Assembly: GCA_015296085.1 (NCBI GenBank)
Contig: DVDT01000047.1
Coordinates: 1-64,000 of the forward strand
Length of the DNA stretch: 64,000 bases
From: Trichormus sp. M33_DOE_039
GTDB lineage: Bacteria > Cyanobacteriota > Cyanobacteriia > Cyanobacteriales > Nostocaceae
Direction of reading: 5' to 3'
Under the pieces are notes generated by a model that was given only the letters and a program-made list of their open reading frames with translations, made no database searches and was not told where the DNA came from. A program made the translations under genes and the position numbers. This document shows, piece after piece, positions 46,409 through 54,347 of the stretch; the stretch's first letter is position 1, and each line of letters starts with the position of its first letter.

Positions 46409-47029
46409 TTATTCTCCTTGCTCAGTGGGTGATGGGAATAGTTTCTCAATCAATTGTAAATGTGCTTCGATCAGGGGCATATTTTTGATAGCAAAAGCTT
46501 TCAAATCTTGGTCTTGACCTAGCTGTAGCAAACGACTATGGAGGATGAGATTTTCCATATGTCCATTGATACCTGCTTCAGTTATGTATGCTTGATCAAA
46601 ATTTGCACCAGATAATTTTGATAGTTGCGCGATGACTGCTTGATATTTCGCTCCAATATCTGTAGGTGGAGTAATTCCTTTTTGTTTAGCCAACTGCATT
46701 AATTCTTGATTTACAGGTGTATGATCTTTGATCATCTGCTGGGCATAATCTTTCACTTTATTGTCCTGAGACTTCTGTAATGCCAATTTTGCCATTTCGA
46801 CTTCTGCCATTCCCGCTTGAGCTGCTTCTGTAGCATACAATCTATCAAGTTGAGTCAACTGATTAGTTCCAGGCAGAGGATTTTGGGTGATATTAGTAGC
46901 AGTCGCTTTAGGGTTAGCTTGTGTATAACCAGTAATTGCGATCGCTGCGCTTAACCCTATAATTCCGATCAGACTGGACAACTTTTTAGGAAGCTTTTTC
47001 TGTAATAATTGCATGGTCTTAATTATCAT
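46409..47029 (-). CDS. DUF4142 domain protein
   Basis: A 206-residue exported protein. A basic N-terminus and hydrophobic segment (about 18-36) form a signal peptide or anchor, and residues about 55-200 are a four-helix, ferritin-like DUF4142 domain ([57 protein letters not shown]). Function is unknown; His residues at the helix positions could bind metal. The gene overlaps the 3' end of the ndhI paralogue by 11 bases, so they are co-transcribed. Confidence 0.85.
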   Translation of the reverse strand: MIIKTMQLLQKKLPKKLSSLIGIIGLSAAIAITGYTQANPKATATNITQNPLPGTNQLTQLDRLYATEAAQAGMAEVEMAKLALQKSQDNKVKDYAQQMIKDHTPVNQELMQLAKQKGITPPTDIGAKYQAVIAQLSKLSGANFDQAYITEAGINGHMENLILHSRLLQLGQDQDLKAFAIKNMPLIEAHLQLIEKLFPSPTEQGE

Positions 47030-47615
47030 TATTTTCTAAAGTTTTCTCTAAAATTTCTGATGGTAATAAACCTGCCCGATGAGCATCATCAGGAATACCG
47101 TGAGGATTGAATATTCCCTTTGGTAAGTACACCAATTCTCGCAGTGGTGTCACCATTGGGTCATTAGTAACTTTGTAAGGTAGTCTACCCAGGGCTACAT
47201 TGTCGTAGTTTAATTCGTGGCGATCATATGTACAAAGTTCGTATTCTTCAGTGAAAGATATACAGTTTGTCGGGCAGTATTCTACACAATTACCACAGAA
47301 AATACAGACTCCAAAATCAATGCTGTAATGGTTGAGTTTTTTCTTTTTGGTGGCTTGGTCAAATTCCCAATCTACTACAGGTAAGTTAATCGGACATACC
47401 CGGACACAGACTTCACAAGAGATACATTTATCAAATTCAAAGTGAATTCTTCCCCGAAAACGCTCAGAAGGGATAAGTTTTTCATAAGGATACTGCACAG
47501 TAATAGGACGACGGTTCATGTGGTCAAATGTTACTGACAGTCCTTGTCCTATATATTGACCAGCTTGAAAAGAGGTTCGGACATAATCGCCAACTTGTTG
47601 GAGAAATTTAAACAT
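47019..47615 (-). CDS. ndhI: NAD(P)H-quinone oxidoreductase subunit I paralogue (2x 4Fe-4S)
   Basis: A 198-residue NdhI with both 4Fe-4S motifs intact: Cys64/67/70/74 ([12 protein letters not shown]) and Cys104/107/110/114 ([12 protein letters not shown]). In NDH-1 it carries electrons from ferredoxin toward plastoquinone. The canonical ndhI lies in the ndhA-I-G-E cluster in cyanobacteria; here ndhA, G and E are absent, so I infer a second, specialised copy. It overlaps the DUF4142 gene and sits divergent from the PsaX-like/psaB2 pair. The C-terminal 25 residues ([17 protein letters not shown]) look different from the usual Pro/Ala-rich end. Confidence 0.9.
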   Translation of the reverse strand: MFKFLQQVGDYVRTSFQAGQYIGQGLSVTFDHMNRRPITVQYPYEKLIPSERFRGRIHFEFDKCISCEVCVRVCPINLPVVDWEFDQATKKKKLNHYSIDFGVCIFCGNCVEYCPTNCISFTEEYELCTYDRHELNYDNVALGRLPYKVTNDPMVTPLRELVYLPKGIFNPHGIPDDAHRAGLLPSEILEKTLENNDN

Positions 47616-47870
47616 GAGTCAATTGCTCTTTACCAACACTTTTAATAAGCAAGTTAGTCATCTTGAGCAGCTTTAACCTCTATCAAATGAAATGAATTAC
47701 AGCTACAATTAACATTACTTTTTCATGTATTTGAGACTACGGACTAATTTCATATTGAATAAACATTGAGTAGTCTGATTTAGATAGAAACTAGTTCTTA
47801 AGGATGATGTAGGTAGGAAATATTTTTTTGATAAATAGCAATATCCTAACTTGAATAATATTGGCGATTT

Positions 47871-48086
47871 ATGAAATCACAAGATAAATCGGCTATAGAT
47901 TCTGCAGAATTATTATTGCATCATAATACCTCTAACACATCTGCAAATCATCAAAATATCCACACTCAACCAATAAAATCAAGAATAAATGATGGTTTTA
48001 TTATCTTGTTACGTAGCGGTTTTCTCTTAGTACTTCTAGCAATATTATTCGTGGCTGCTATTTACTATGGCATAATCAACCCTTAA
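47871..48086 (+). CDS. Small single-helix protein, PsaX-like
   Basis: A 71-residue protein. A hydrophilic, Asn/His/Ser-rich N-terminal extension (1-40) is followed by one transmembrane helix (about 43-68, LLRSGFLLVLLAILFVAAIYY then GIINP). That helix resembles photosystem I subunit PsaX, which I recall as FRTFWAVLLLAINFLVAAYY and GILK: the Arg, the LLAI core and the AA.YYGI end match. PsaX is about 35-40 residues, so the extension is unusual. It is upstream of psaB2 on the same strand (327-base gap). PsaX contacts PsaB in known structures, which suits this neighbour. No clear ribosome-binding site. Confidence 0.6.
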   Translation: MKSQDKSAIDSAELLLHHNTSNTSANHQNIHTQPIKSRINDGFIILLRSGFLLVLLAILFVAAIYYGIINP

Positions 48087-48413
48087 AACATTCAAGCAAG
48101 TTAGATGAAGTTAGCCCAAGCGAGAATAAGGCAAAAGCCCAAATCCTCATCATAAATTACTTTGGATTTAACTTGTATACACAACAACAAAATCGATTAA
48201 TGCTAATCTCCTTCTCTGGTGTGATGGAAGTAGTAGTTGAATTTTTTAATACTCCTATCAAGACTAATTACATCACATTGCCTAGGACATATAGGTCTTA
48301 AATTAGCCTGATCTATCTCTATAAATACCAACTTTGCTATCAGAATCATCAATAATTGCTAGCTGATGAGCAGTAGCAAATTGGTTTAGCACAGAAGGAT
48401 GTGATCAACATAC
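48087..48413. other. Leader region of psaB2
   Basis: No gene. It may hold a promoter for psaB2, but no strong box is apparent. An AAGGA sequence at 48395-48399 is a weak, distant ribosome-binding site for psaB2. Confidence 0.4.
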
Positions 48414-50642
48414 ATGGCAGTAAAATATCCTAAATTCAGCCAGGATCTTGCTCAAGATCCAACGACACGGCGTATTTGGTACGCAATGGCTCAAGGTAAC
48501 GACTTTGAGAGCCATGACGGGATGACAGAGGAAAATTTATATCAAAAAATCTTCGCTACTCACTTCGGTCATGTAGCGATTATTTTCCTCTGGGCTTCTA
48601 GTTTATTGTTTCACGTAGCTTGGCAAGGCAACTTTGAACGGTGGATTCAAGACCCCTTACATATTCGTCCCATCGCCCACGCGATTTGGGATCCACATTT
48701 CGGTAAACCAGCTATAGAAGCTTTTAGCCAAGGCGGTGCTAACTACCCAGTGAACATTGCTTATTCTGGTGTTTACCATTGGTGGTACACCATTGGGATG
48801 CGAACCAACAATGATTTGTACATGGGTTCGGTGTTCCTGTTGTTATTGGCTGCATTGTTTCTATTTGCTGGTTGGTTGCACTTACAGCCCAACTTCCGTC
48901 CTAGTTTGACTTGGTTCAAGAGTGCTGAACCCCGCCTAAATCATCATTTAGCCGGTTTATTTGGTGTCAGTTCTTTAGCTTGGGCTGGTCACTTGATTCA
49001 CGTTGCGATTCCTGAATCCCGCGGGGTTCATGTCGGGTGGAATAATTTTCTAACAACTTTACCTCACCCAGCCGGTTTAACACCCTTCTGGACTGGTAAT
49101 TGGGGCGTATATGCTCAAAATGCCGATACAGGCGGACATATCTTTGGCACTTCGCAAGGTGCAGGAACGGCGATTTTGACTTTCTTGGGTGGCTTCCATC
49201 CCCAGACACAATCTCTGTGGTTGACTGATATGGCGCATCACCATTTAGCGATCGCAGTTATTTTCATTATCGCCGGTCATATGTACCGCACTAACTTCGG
49301 TATCGGTCACAGTATCAAAGAAATGCTCAATGCGAGAAATTTCTTTGGTATCCGTACCGAAGGCCAGTTTAACCTGCCCCACCAAGGACTTTACGACACC
49401 TATAACAACTCCCTGCACTTTCAGTTAAGTATTCACTTAGCAGCTTTGGGAACAGCCGCTTCCTTGGTAGCGCAGCATATGTACTCGTTACCGCCTTACG
49501 CTTTCATAGCTAAGGACTACACCACCCAAGCGGCGTTATATACCCACCATCAATACATTGCCGGGTTCTTGATGATTGGGGCATTTGCTCACGCGGGGAT
49601 TTTCTGGGTGAGAGACTACGACCCCGAACAAAACCAGGGTAATGTACTTGATCGCGTCCTCAAACACAAAGAAGCGATCATCTCACACTTAAGTTGGGTG
49701 TCGTTATTCCTCGGTTTCCATACACTGGGGTTATACGTTCACAATGATGTAGTAGTCGCTTTCGGGACACCAGAGAAACAGATTTTGATTGAGCCGGTAT
49801 TTGCTCAATTTATCCAATCTGCTCACGGTAAATTGCTGTACGGCATGGATGCGCTGTTATCTAATCCAGATAGTATCGCTTTTACAGCCTATCCCAATCA
49901 TGGCAACGTCTGGCTACCAGGGTGGTTAGATGCAATTAACGCCGGCACTAACTCGCTATTCTTGACCATTGGCCCTGGTGATTTCTTAGTCCACCATGCG
50001 ATCGCACTAGGTCTACATACCACTACACTAATTTGTGTCAAAGGTGCATTAGATGCCCGTGGTAGTAAGCTGTTCCCCGATAAAAAAGACTTCGGTTTCA
50101 CCTTCCCCTGTGACGGCCCTGGTCGTGGCGGTAGTTGTCAAAGCTCCTCTTGGCAACAAACCTTCTTCCTCGCCTTTTTCTGGATGCTGAACCTTTTAGG
50201 TTGGGTGACATTCTACTGGCATTGGAAGCATTTAGGTGTTTGGCAAGGTAACGTTGCCCAATTTAATGAAAACTCTACCTACCTCATGGGTTGGTTTAGA
50301 GATTATCTCTGGGCGAACTCTGCACAGTTAATCAACGGTTATAACCCCTACGGTACAAATAACCTGTCTGTGTGGGCGTGGATGTTCCTCTTTGGACACC
50401 TAGTTTGGGCGACCGGTTTCATGTTCTTAATTAGCTGGCGTGGTTACTGGCAAGAATTAATTGAAACCCTCGTTTGGGCGCACGAACGCACACCCCTAGC
50501 TAACTTAGTCCGCTGGAAAGATAAGCCTGTAGCTTTATCGATTGTCCAAGGTTGGTTAGTTGGACTCGCACACTTCACTGTTGGCTATGTGTTGACCTAT
50601 GCTGCATTCCTCATAGCTTCAACCGCCGGTAAATTCGGCTAA
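48414..50642 (+). CDS. psaB: Photosystem I P700 apoprotein A2 paralogue (PsaB2)
   Basis: A full-length 742-residue PsaB, one half of the P700 reaction-centre heterodimer, with 11 membrane helices and the conserved chlorophyll and P700 histidines. It is not linked to psaA, unlike the normal psaAB operon, so it is a second copy. The FX iron-sulfur loop is altered: Cys566 and Cys575 are kept, but after the second Cys the sequence is CQSSSWQ rather than the usual PsaB CDISAWD. The C-terminal [17 protein letters not shown] segment is unchanged. A PsaB paralogue of this sort is known in Nostoc; its role is not established. It ends with a strong terminator. Confidence 0.95.
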   Translation: MAVKYPKFSQDLAQDPTTRRIWYAMAQGNDFESHDGMTEENLYQKIFATHFGHVAIIFLWASSLLFHVAWQGNFERWIQDPLHIRPIAHAIWDPHFGKPAIEAFSQGGANYPVNIAYSGVYHWWYTIGMRTNNDLYMGSVFLLLLAALFLFAGWLHLQPNFRPSLTWFKSAEPRLNHHLAGLFGVSSLAWAGHLIHVAIPESRGVHVGWNNFLTTLPHPAGLTPFWTGNWGVYAQNADTGGHIFGTSQGAGTAILTFLGGFHPQTQSLWLTDMAHHHLAIAVIFIIAGHMYRTNFGIGHSIKEMLNARNFFGIRTEGQFNLPHQGLYDTYNNSLHFQLSIHLAALGTAASLVAQHMYSLPPYAFIAKDYTTQAALYTHHQYIAGFLMIGAFAHAGIFWVRDYDPEQNQGNVLDRVLKHKEAIISHLSWVSLFLGFHTLGLYVHNDVVVAFGTPEKQILIEPVFAQFIQSAHGKLLYGMDALLSNPDSIAFTAYPNHGNVWLPGWLDAINAGTNSLFLTIGPGDFLVHHAIALGLHTTTLICVKGALDARGSKLFPDKKDFGFTFPCDGPGRGGSCQSSSWQQTFFLAFFWMLNLLGWVTFYWHWKHLGVWQGNVAQFNENSTYLMGWFRDYLWANSAQLINGYNPYGTNNLSVWAWMFLFGHLVWATGFMFLISWRGYWQELIETLVWAHERTPLANLVRWKDKPVALSIVQGWLVGLAHFTVGYVLTYAAFLIASTAGKFG

Positions 50643-50674
50643 AGATTTAAATTTCCTCTGACCATTTTGCCATT

Positions 50675-50706
50675 ATCCCCCTTTATTGCTATCAAAGGGG
50701 GATTTT
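50675..50706 (+). terminator. Intrinsic terminator of psaB2
   Basis: ATCCCCCTTT and AAAGGGGGAT pair perfectly around a 9-base loop and run into TTTT, 33 bases after the psaB2 stop. Confidence 0.85.
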
Positions 50707-50749
50707 ATTATGGACAAAAATTTGTCAGATGTTACAGATTACCTACAAC

Positions 50750-50779
50750 TGTAGAGACGTTGCATGCAACGTCTCTACA
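50750..50779. repeat. Perfect 30-base palindrome (dispersed repeat)
   Basis: TGTAGAGACGTTGCA is followed directly by its reverse complement TGCAACGTCTCTACA, a perfect palindrome of 15-bp arms. A related element occurs at 57470-57501, and a shorter one (AGACGC...GCGTCT) at about 10294-10311. I recognise TGTAGAGACGTTGCATGCAA-type elements as dispersed Nostoc repeats. Confidence 0.85.
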
Positions 50780-50869
50780 TATTATGCAAATTAAAGGTAC
50801 AAAAGCTTATTGATCGTTGTGTAATGATCTTACATAGAGCTACCTAGCTGAAGAAGATCGATAAAACTC

Positions 50870-51238
50870 ATGGATGCTGAGAATATTAAACGGCGTTATG
50901 CAGCAGGGGAAAGATATTTTCCCGCCGCGAACTTAGTTAGTGCCAAACTAATTGGAGCTTATTTGCCTGGGATAAATTTATGGGGAGCAGACTTGAGTGG
51001 TGCTAACCTAGCCAGAGCTAAACTTTGGGGAGCAGACTTGAGTAGAGCCAACTTAGCTAATGCTAATTTGACTAGAGCTAACTTGTGCGGTGTAAAGCTG
51101 AATGAAGCAAATCTGCGAGGAGCTAAACTCAACTTTACCAAGTTGTACGGAGCAGATTTAACTGGTGCTTATTACGACGAAACCACGCGCTTTTCTAGAG
51201 GTTTCGACCCCGTAAGTAGAAATATGCAAAAATTTTGA
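50870..51238 (+). CDS. Pentapeptide repeat protein
   Basis: A 122-residue protein with about 14 tandem A(D/N)LXX units between residues 22 and 100 (AKLIGAYLPGINLWGADLSG; ADLSRANLANANLTRANL), which fold as a right-handed quadrilateral beta-helix. There is no signal peptide. Pentapeptide proteins are abundant in cyanobacteria; functions vary from DNA mimicry to thylakoid roles, and none can be assigned here. ATG 50870. Confidence 0.93.
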   Translation: MDAENIKRRYAAGERYFPAANLVSAKLIGAYLPGINLWGADLSGANLARAKLWGADLSRANLANANLTRANLCGVKLNEANLRGAKLNFTKLYGADLTGAYYDETTRFSRGFDPVSRNMQKF

Positions 51239-51501
51239 TGAGAAGCTGTAGAGCAAATCAATTTGAATTGATATCATGCCTTAGTCTAGCTGAAAATACC
51301 TGAGTGCGATCGCTTGCCCGTGAAGAAAGGCGATCGCACAAAATCACCCATGAGACACAATCACATTTGCATCTCATTAGCCAATCAAACCATTAATCTT
51401 CAGAGTGATTTCTAAAGAAAGCCTAAAACTACTATAGGGACTTTGTTTCCTAACCAGATAATGCAGGTAGGTTATTTGCTACTTAGAAATTACGGATAAT
51501 T

Positions 51502-52083
51502 ATGGCAGGCACACCGAAAATCTTAGCCTTTGCTGGCAGCACACGTACAGATTCTTACAACAAGAAATTGGTGAAAATTGCGGCGGCTGGTGCTTCGGCA
51601 GCAGGTGCAGAAGTTACTTACATTGATCTACGTGACTTACCATTACCGCTGTTTGATGAAGACTTGGAAGCTCAACAAGGTTTACCAGCAAACGCCAGAA
51701 CACTGAAAAACTTATTGATTTCTCATCAAGGGCTATTGATTGCCTCTCCAGAATACAACAGTTCACTCACAGCAGTTTTAAAAAATGCCATTGACTGGGC
51801 ATCTCGTCCATCACCAAATGAACCTCCATTGGCTGCGTTTGCAGACAAAGTAGCAGCGATTATGAGTGCTTCTCCCGGCGGATTAGGCGGTTTGCGTGGC
51901 TTAGTTCATTTACGGGCTATCCTGGGAAATATCAAAGTTTTAGTGCTTCCTGCACAGGTAGCTGTGCCAAAAGCCTATGAAGCATTTAATGCTGATGGCT
52001 CTTTGAAAGACCCGCAACAACAAGAATCTATTGAAAAATTGGGTGAAAATTTAGCAACCATACTATCTAAACTCAACCCATAA
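51502..52083 (+). CDS. NADPH-dependent FMN reductase family protein
   Basis: A 193-residue flavodoxin-like reductase. The FMN phosphate loop is AGSTRTDSYNKKLVK (residues about 11-25), and SPEYNSSLTAVLKNAIDWASR is the family hallmark. Members reduce FMN, quinones, azo dyes or chromate using NAD(P)H; the natural substrate is unknown. ATG 51502. It stands alone, with 263 bases of gene-free DNA before it. Confidence 0.92.
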   Translation: MAGTPKILAFAGSTRTDSYNKKLVKIAAAGASAAGAEVTYIDLRDLPLPLFDEDLEAQQGLPANARTLKNLLISHQGLLIASPEYNSSLTAVLKNAIDWASRPSPNEPPLAAFADKVAAIMSASPGGLGGLRGLVHLRAILGNIKVLVLPAQVAVPKAYEAFNADGSLKDPQQQESIEKLGENLATILSKLNP

Positions 52084-52262
52084 AACCAAAATTCAATCCA
52101 CAGCAAAAGCTAGCCTCAACAAAGCGATCGCTCTTTAATTGTCTATCGCTAATGAATCAAAATAGAGCCATAATTTAGCTTGTCTAAACCTATTTTTTAA
52201 CCATTACATTATCATATAATCAATTATTGTTGATAGTTATAAAATGCTCGCAATCTATAATT

Positions 52263-53018
52263 ATGAATCAATCCAATAATAGTGGAATACTTGAAAGGTT
52301 TGTCAACACAGTAATGGGGGTAAAAACTGGGAATCAACAAAAGTCTTCAAATACATCAATAGCTACTACACAAGAACTAGATATCAAAGCTGTTTTAGTT
52401 TATAAACTAGGGACTATCCTCCAAATAGGAGTCATGATTCTTGTGTTGCTGGGAATAGAAAAATTGGTTATCTTGATTGATAACAATTCTTCTTTGCCCG
52501 GTTGGTTTAGCACCTTAGTAACTGGATTATTTTTTGCTCTTTTAAGTATCCGTTCAAGAATTTTTTCTCTGTTAGATAATACCCGTTCTAGTCAGACCTA
52601 TGACCAGGTAATCAGACCAAGATGGTCTCCTCCACCTTTAGTATTTCCCATAGTTTGGATGATAATTGCCGTTTTGCGGGTAATTTCTTCTGTCTTAGTT
52701 TGGCAGCAAATGAATCACCAATTTTTAGTGCTGCCTTTAATTTTGTTTGTCATACATCTGGCTTTGGGAGACACTTGGAATACAATTTTTACCGTAGAAC
52801 GCAGATTAGGTGCTGCTGTGCCTGTAGTGATTTTAGGCCCTTGGTTATCAGCTATAGTAGTGACGGCAGTTTATTGGCAAACTAATCCTGTAGCGGGAAT
52901 GATTTTATCATTTTCTTGCGTCTGGCTAACTGTAGCTGCTGCGTTAGTATTTAGAATTTGGCAATTAAATGGATCTGAACCATTGTATCCTTTAAAACTC
53001 ACACCTGTGGAGAAATAA
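52263..53018 (+). CDS. TspO/MBR-related membrane protein
   Basis: About 251 residues. A hydrophilic N-terminus (1-40) leads to two helices (about 45-65 and 75-95), then a TspO/MBR-like block (about 110-235) with RPRWSPPPLVFPIVWMII at helix 1, where Pro-x-Trp-x-Pro-Pro is the family signature, and GDTWNTIFTVERR. TspO proteins bind tetrapyrroles and cholesterol-like ligands and affect stress responses. Usual TspO has about 155-180 residues, so there is an N-terminal extension of roughly 85 residues with two extra helices. ATG 52263 is preferred to TTG 52227. Confidence 0.75.
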   Translation: MNQSNNSGILERFVNTVMGVKTGNQQKSSNTSIATTQELDIKAVLVYKLGTILQIGVMILVLLGIEKLVILIDNNSSLPGWFSTLVTGLFFALLSIRSRIFSLLDNTRSSQTYDQVIRPRWSPPPLVFPIVWMIIAVLRVISSVLVWQQMNHQFLVLPLILFVIHLALGDTWNTIFTVERRLGAAVPVVILGPWLSAIVVTAVYWQTNPVAGMILSFSCVWLTVAAALVFRIWQLNGSEPLYPLKLTPVEK

Positions 53019-53091
53019 ATAATCAAAACTAACCTTGCTAGAAAAGTAAGGAAAAATATTACCTGACTTGTGATTACCAAATTCAATATCA

Positions 53092-53124
53092 ATAAAAAGG
53101 GTAGAGAAGAATTAATTCTCTACC
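53092..53124 (-). terminator. Intrinsic terminator of the coupled hypothetical pair
   Basis: GGTAGAGAA and TTCTCTACC (9 perfect pairs, 7-base loop) are followed on the minus strand by CTTTTTATTG. It is about 62 bases past the stop of the downstream gene of the pair. Confidence 0.75.
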
Positions 53125-53186
53125 ATTTAACTTAGAAATTTAAGATGATAATAAAGTGCTGCTATATTCAACATAAGCTACAGCTA

Positions 53187-53735
53187 TTAAGTCGATTCTA
53201 GAGAAAAAACAAAAACTCCGTCTGATGTATTTGGCCAAACGAACAAGTTTTGCTTATCCAAATCCAAGTCAATAGCAACTGCTTCTATCTGATTGATATA
53301 GTGATCCTGATTTTTATATTTAACTAATGTAGTAAATTGACCAATTTCTAAAGTTGGTTCAATAATTCTGAATTTTACTGGCTGGTTCAATTTATCTGGT
53401 TTCCATCCACCTATGCCAGTATGTTTTATACTTTCAGTATGATATTGTGTAACAATCTTATCATTTAGATTGTTACACCACTCAGCAATTCTTTGAGCTT
53501 GACTTTGGTAATTATCTGTATTATTGCAATACCAGCCAATAGAATTTTTACTATACCTGATTGCTTCTGTAACTTTTTCTTCCCAATTTTCATCACTTGG
53601 GTTGATACTAACCATACGTCCTTCAGATTTTGAGCGATCTACATAGGTTTGAAAAGCTTCAATATCTTCCCTGTGAGTGAGAACATAAGGACGTAGTTCA
53701 TTAAGATTCATGGCTTGGTAATTAACTAAAGTCAT
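53187..53735 (-). CDS. Hypothetical protein with DUF6887-like N-terminus (second gene of coupled pair)
   Basis: A 182-residue soluble protein. Residues 5-57 (NYQAMNLNELRPYVLTHRED; IEAFQTYVDRSKSEG) resemble short cyanobacterial proteins that I recall as DUF6887, normally about 60-70 residues. The remaining 120 residues are an unrecognised domain with several Trp and Asn residues (SIGWYCNNTDNY; FVWPNTSDGVFVFS). ATG 53735 overlaps the stop of the upstream gene by ATGA, and a GGAGG ribosome-binding site sits within that gene, indicating translational coupling. The partner is the DUF6888-like protein. Function is unknown. Confidence 0.65.
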   Translation of the reverse strand: MTLVNYQAMNLNELRPYVLTHREDIEAFQTYVDRSKSEGRMVSINPSDENWEEKVTEAIRYSKNSIGWYCNNTDNYQSQAQRIAEWCNNLNDKIVTQYHTESIKHTGIGGWKPDKLNQPVKFRIIEPTLEIGQFTTLVKYKNQDHYINQIEAVAIDLDLDKQNLFVWPNTSDGVFVFSLEST

Positions 53736-54217
53736 TGTTCATCCTCCGATGTTTTATAGTCTCCACTCGGTTTAATCTCAAATTCTAAATCTTCTCCTGC
53801 TAGTACGTATAAATTACCTGTACGTTCATCTAATCTTACAAGTTCTATACTTTTGCATATCCAGCCAGATGTAATAACATTAGTAAGTTGGTAACAAATC
53901 CTGTATAGTGCTTGAGTTTGTTCATTTGTGGGTTTTATTTTCTTTAAGTGATCTAAACTCAAAGAAAAATAACCGTTTCGAGCAGATTTATACTGCTCCA
54001 GCAATAACTGATAGATTTCGTTTTGACCTTTAGTCAAACCATAAGCTCTAATCTCTGATAGCAAGTATTTAATCCCAGAAAATTCAAATTCTGTGGAAAC
54101 AGGGTAAAACTTACGTTGTCCTGAAGCATCAAGATTTGCATAGAAGTCAAACATTTGGATAAACTGCTCTGGAGTCATACGGTTATCTTGCTCAGAGATT
54201 TTTTTGTCACCCACCAT
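53732..54217 (-). CDS. Hypothetical protein with DUF6888-like C-terminus (first gene of coupled pair)
   Basis: About 161 residues. An N-terminal region of about 95 residues (MTPEQFIQMFDFYANLDASG; FEFSGIKYLLSEIRAYGLTK) is unrecognised; the C-terminal segment (PTNEQTQALYRICYQLTNVI; ELVRLDERTGNLYVLAGEDL) resembles what I recall as DUF6888, normally a 60-residue protein encoded just before DUF6887. I choose ATG 54217, with GGAG ten bases upstream; ATG 54262 or TTG 54271 would lengthen it. Its stop overlaps the start of the partner by 4 bases. The tight pairing suggests that the two proteins act together. Confidence 0.65.
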   Translation of the reverse strand: MVGDKKISEQDNRMTPEQFIQMFDFYANLDASGQRKFYPVSTEFEFSGIKYLLSEIRAYGLTKGQNEIYQLLLEQYKSARNGYFSLSLDHLKKIKPTNEQTQALYRICYQLTNVITSGWICKSIELVRLDERTGNLYVLAGEDLEFEIKPSGDYKTSEDEQ

Positions 54218-54269
54218 AAATTTTTGTCTCCAATAGTAGGACTTACTAAACAGCCTAGCCATAGCCGAC

Positions 54270-54311
54270 AAAAAAGAAAAACGGCAGGGGAATTTATCCT
54301 CTACCGTTTTC
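54270..54311 (-). terminator. Intrinsic terminator of clpC
   Basis: On the minus strand AAAACGGTAGAGGA pairs with TCCCCTGCCGTTTT (two imperfect pairs) and continues into TTTCTTTTTT. It stands 40 bases beyond the clpC stop and also just upstream of the coupled pair. Confidence 0.75.
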
Positions 54312-54347
54312 TAATTTTTTATTTGAGAATCAAATCCCAAACTTTAA

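Noticed and set aside
47616-47870. NtcA or heterocyst-type promoter between ndhI2 and the PsaX-like gene
   Set aside because: I looked for GTA-N8-TAC with a -10 box and found none convincing by eye.
48414-50642. Main psaB of the organism
   Set aside because: It is not preceded by psaA, and the FX loop differs from normal PsaB, so it is treated as a second copy.
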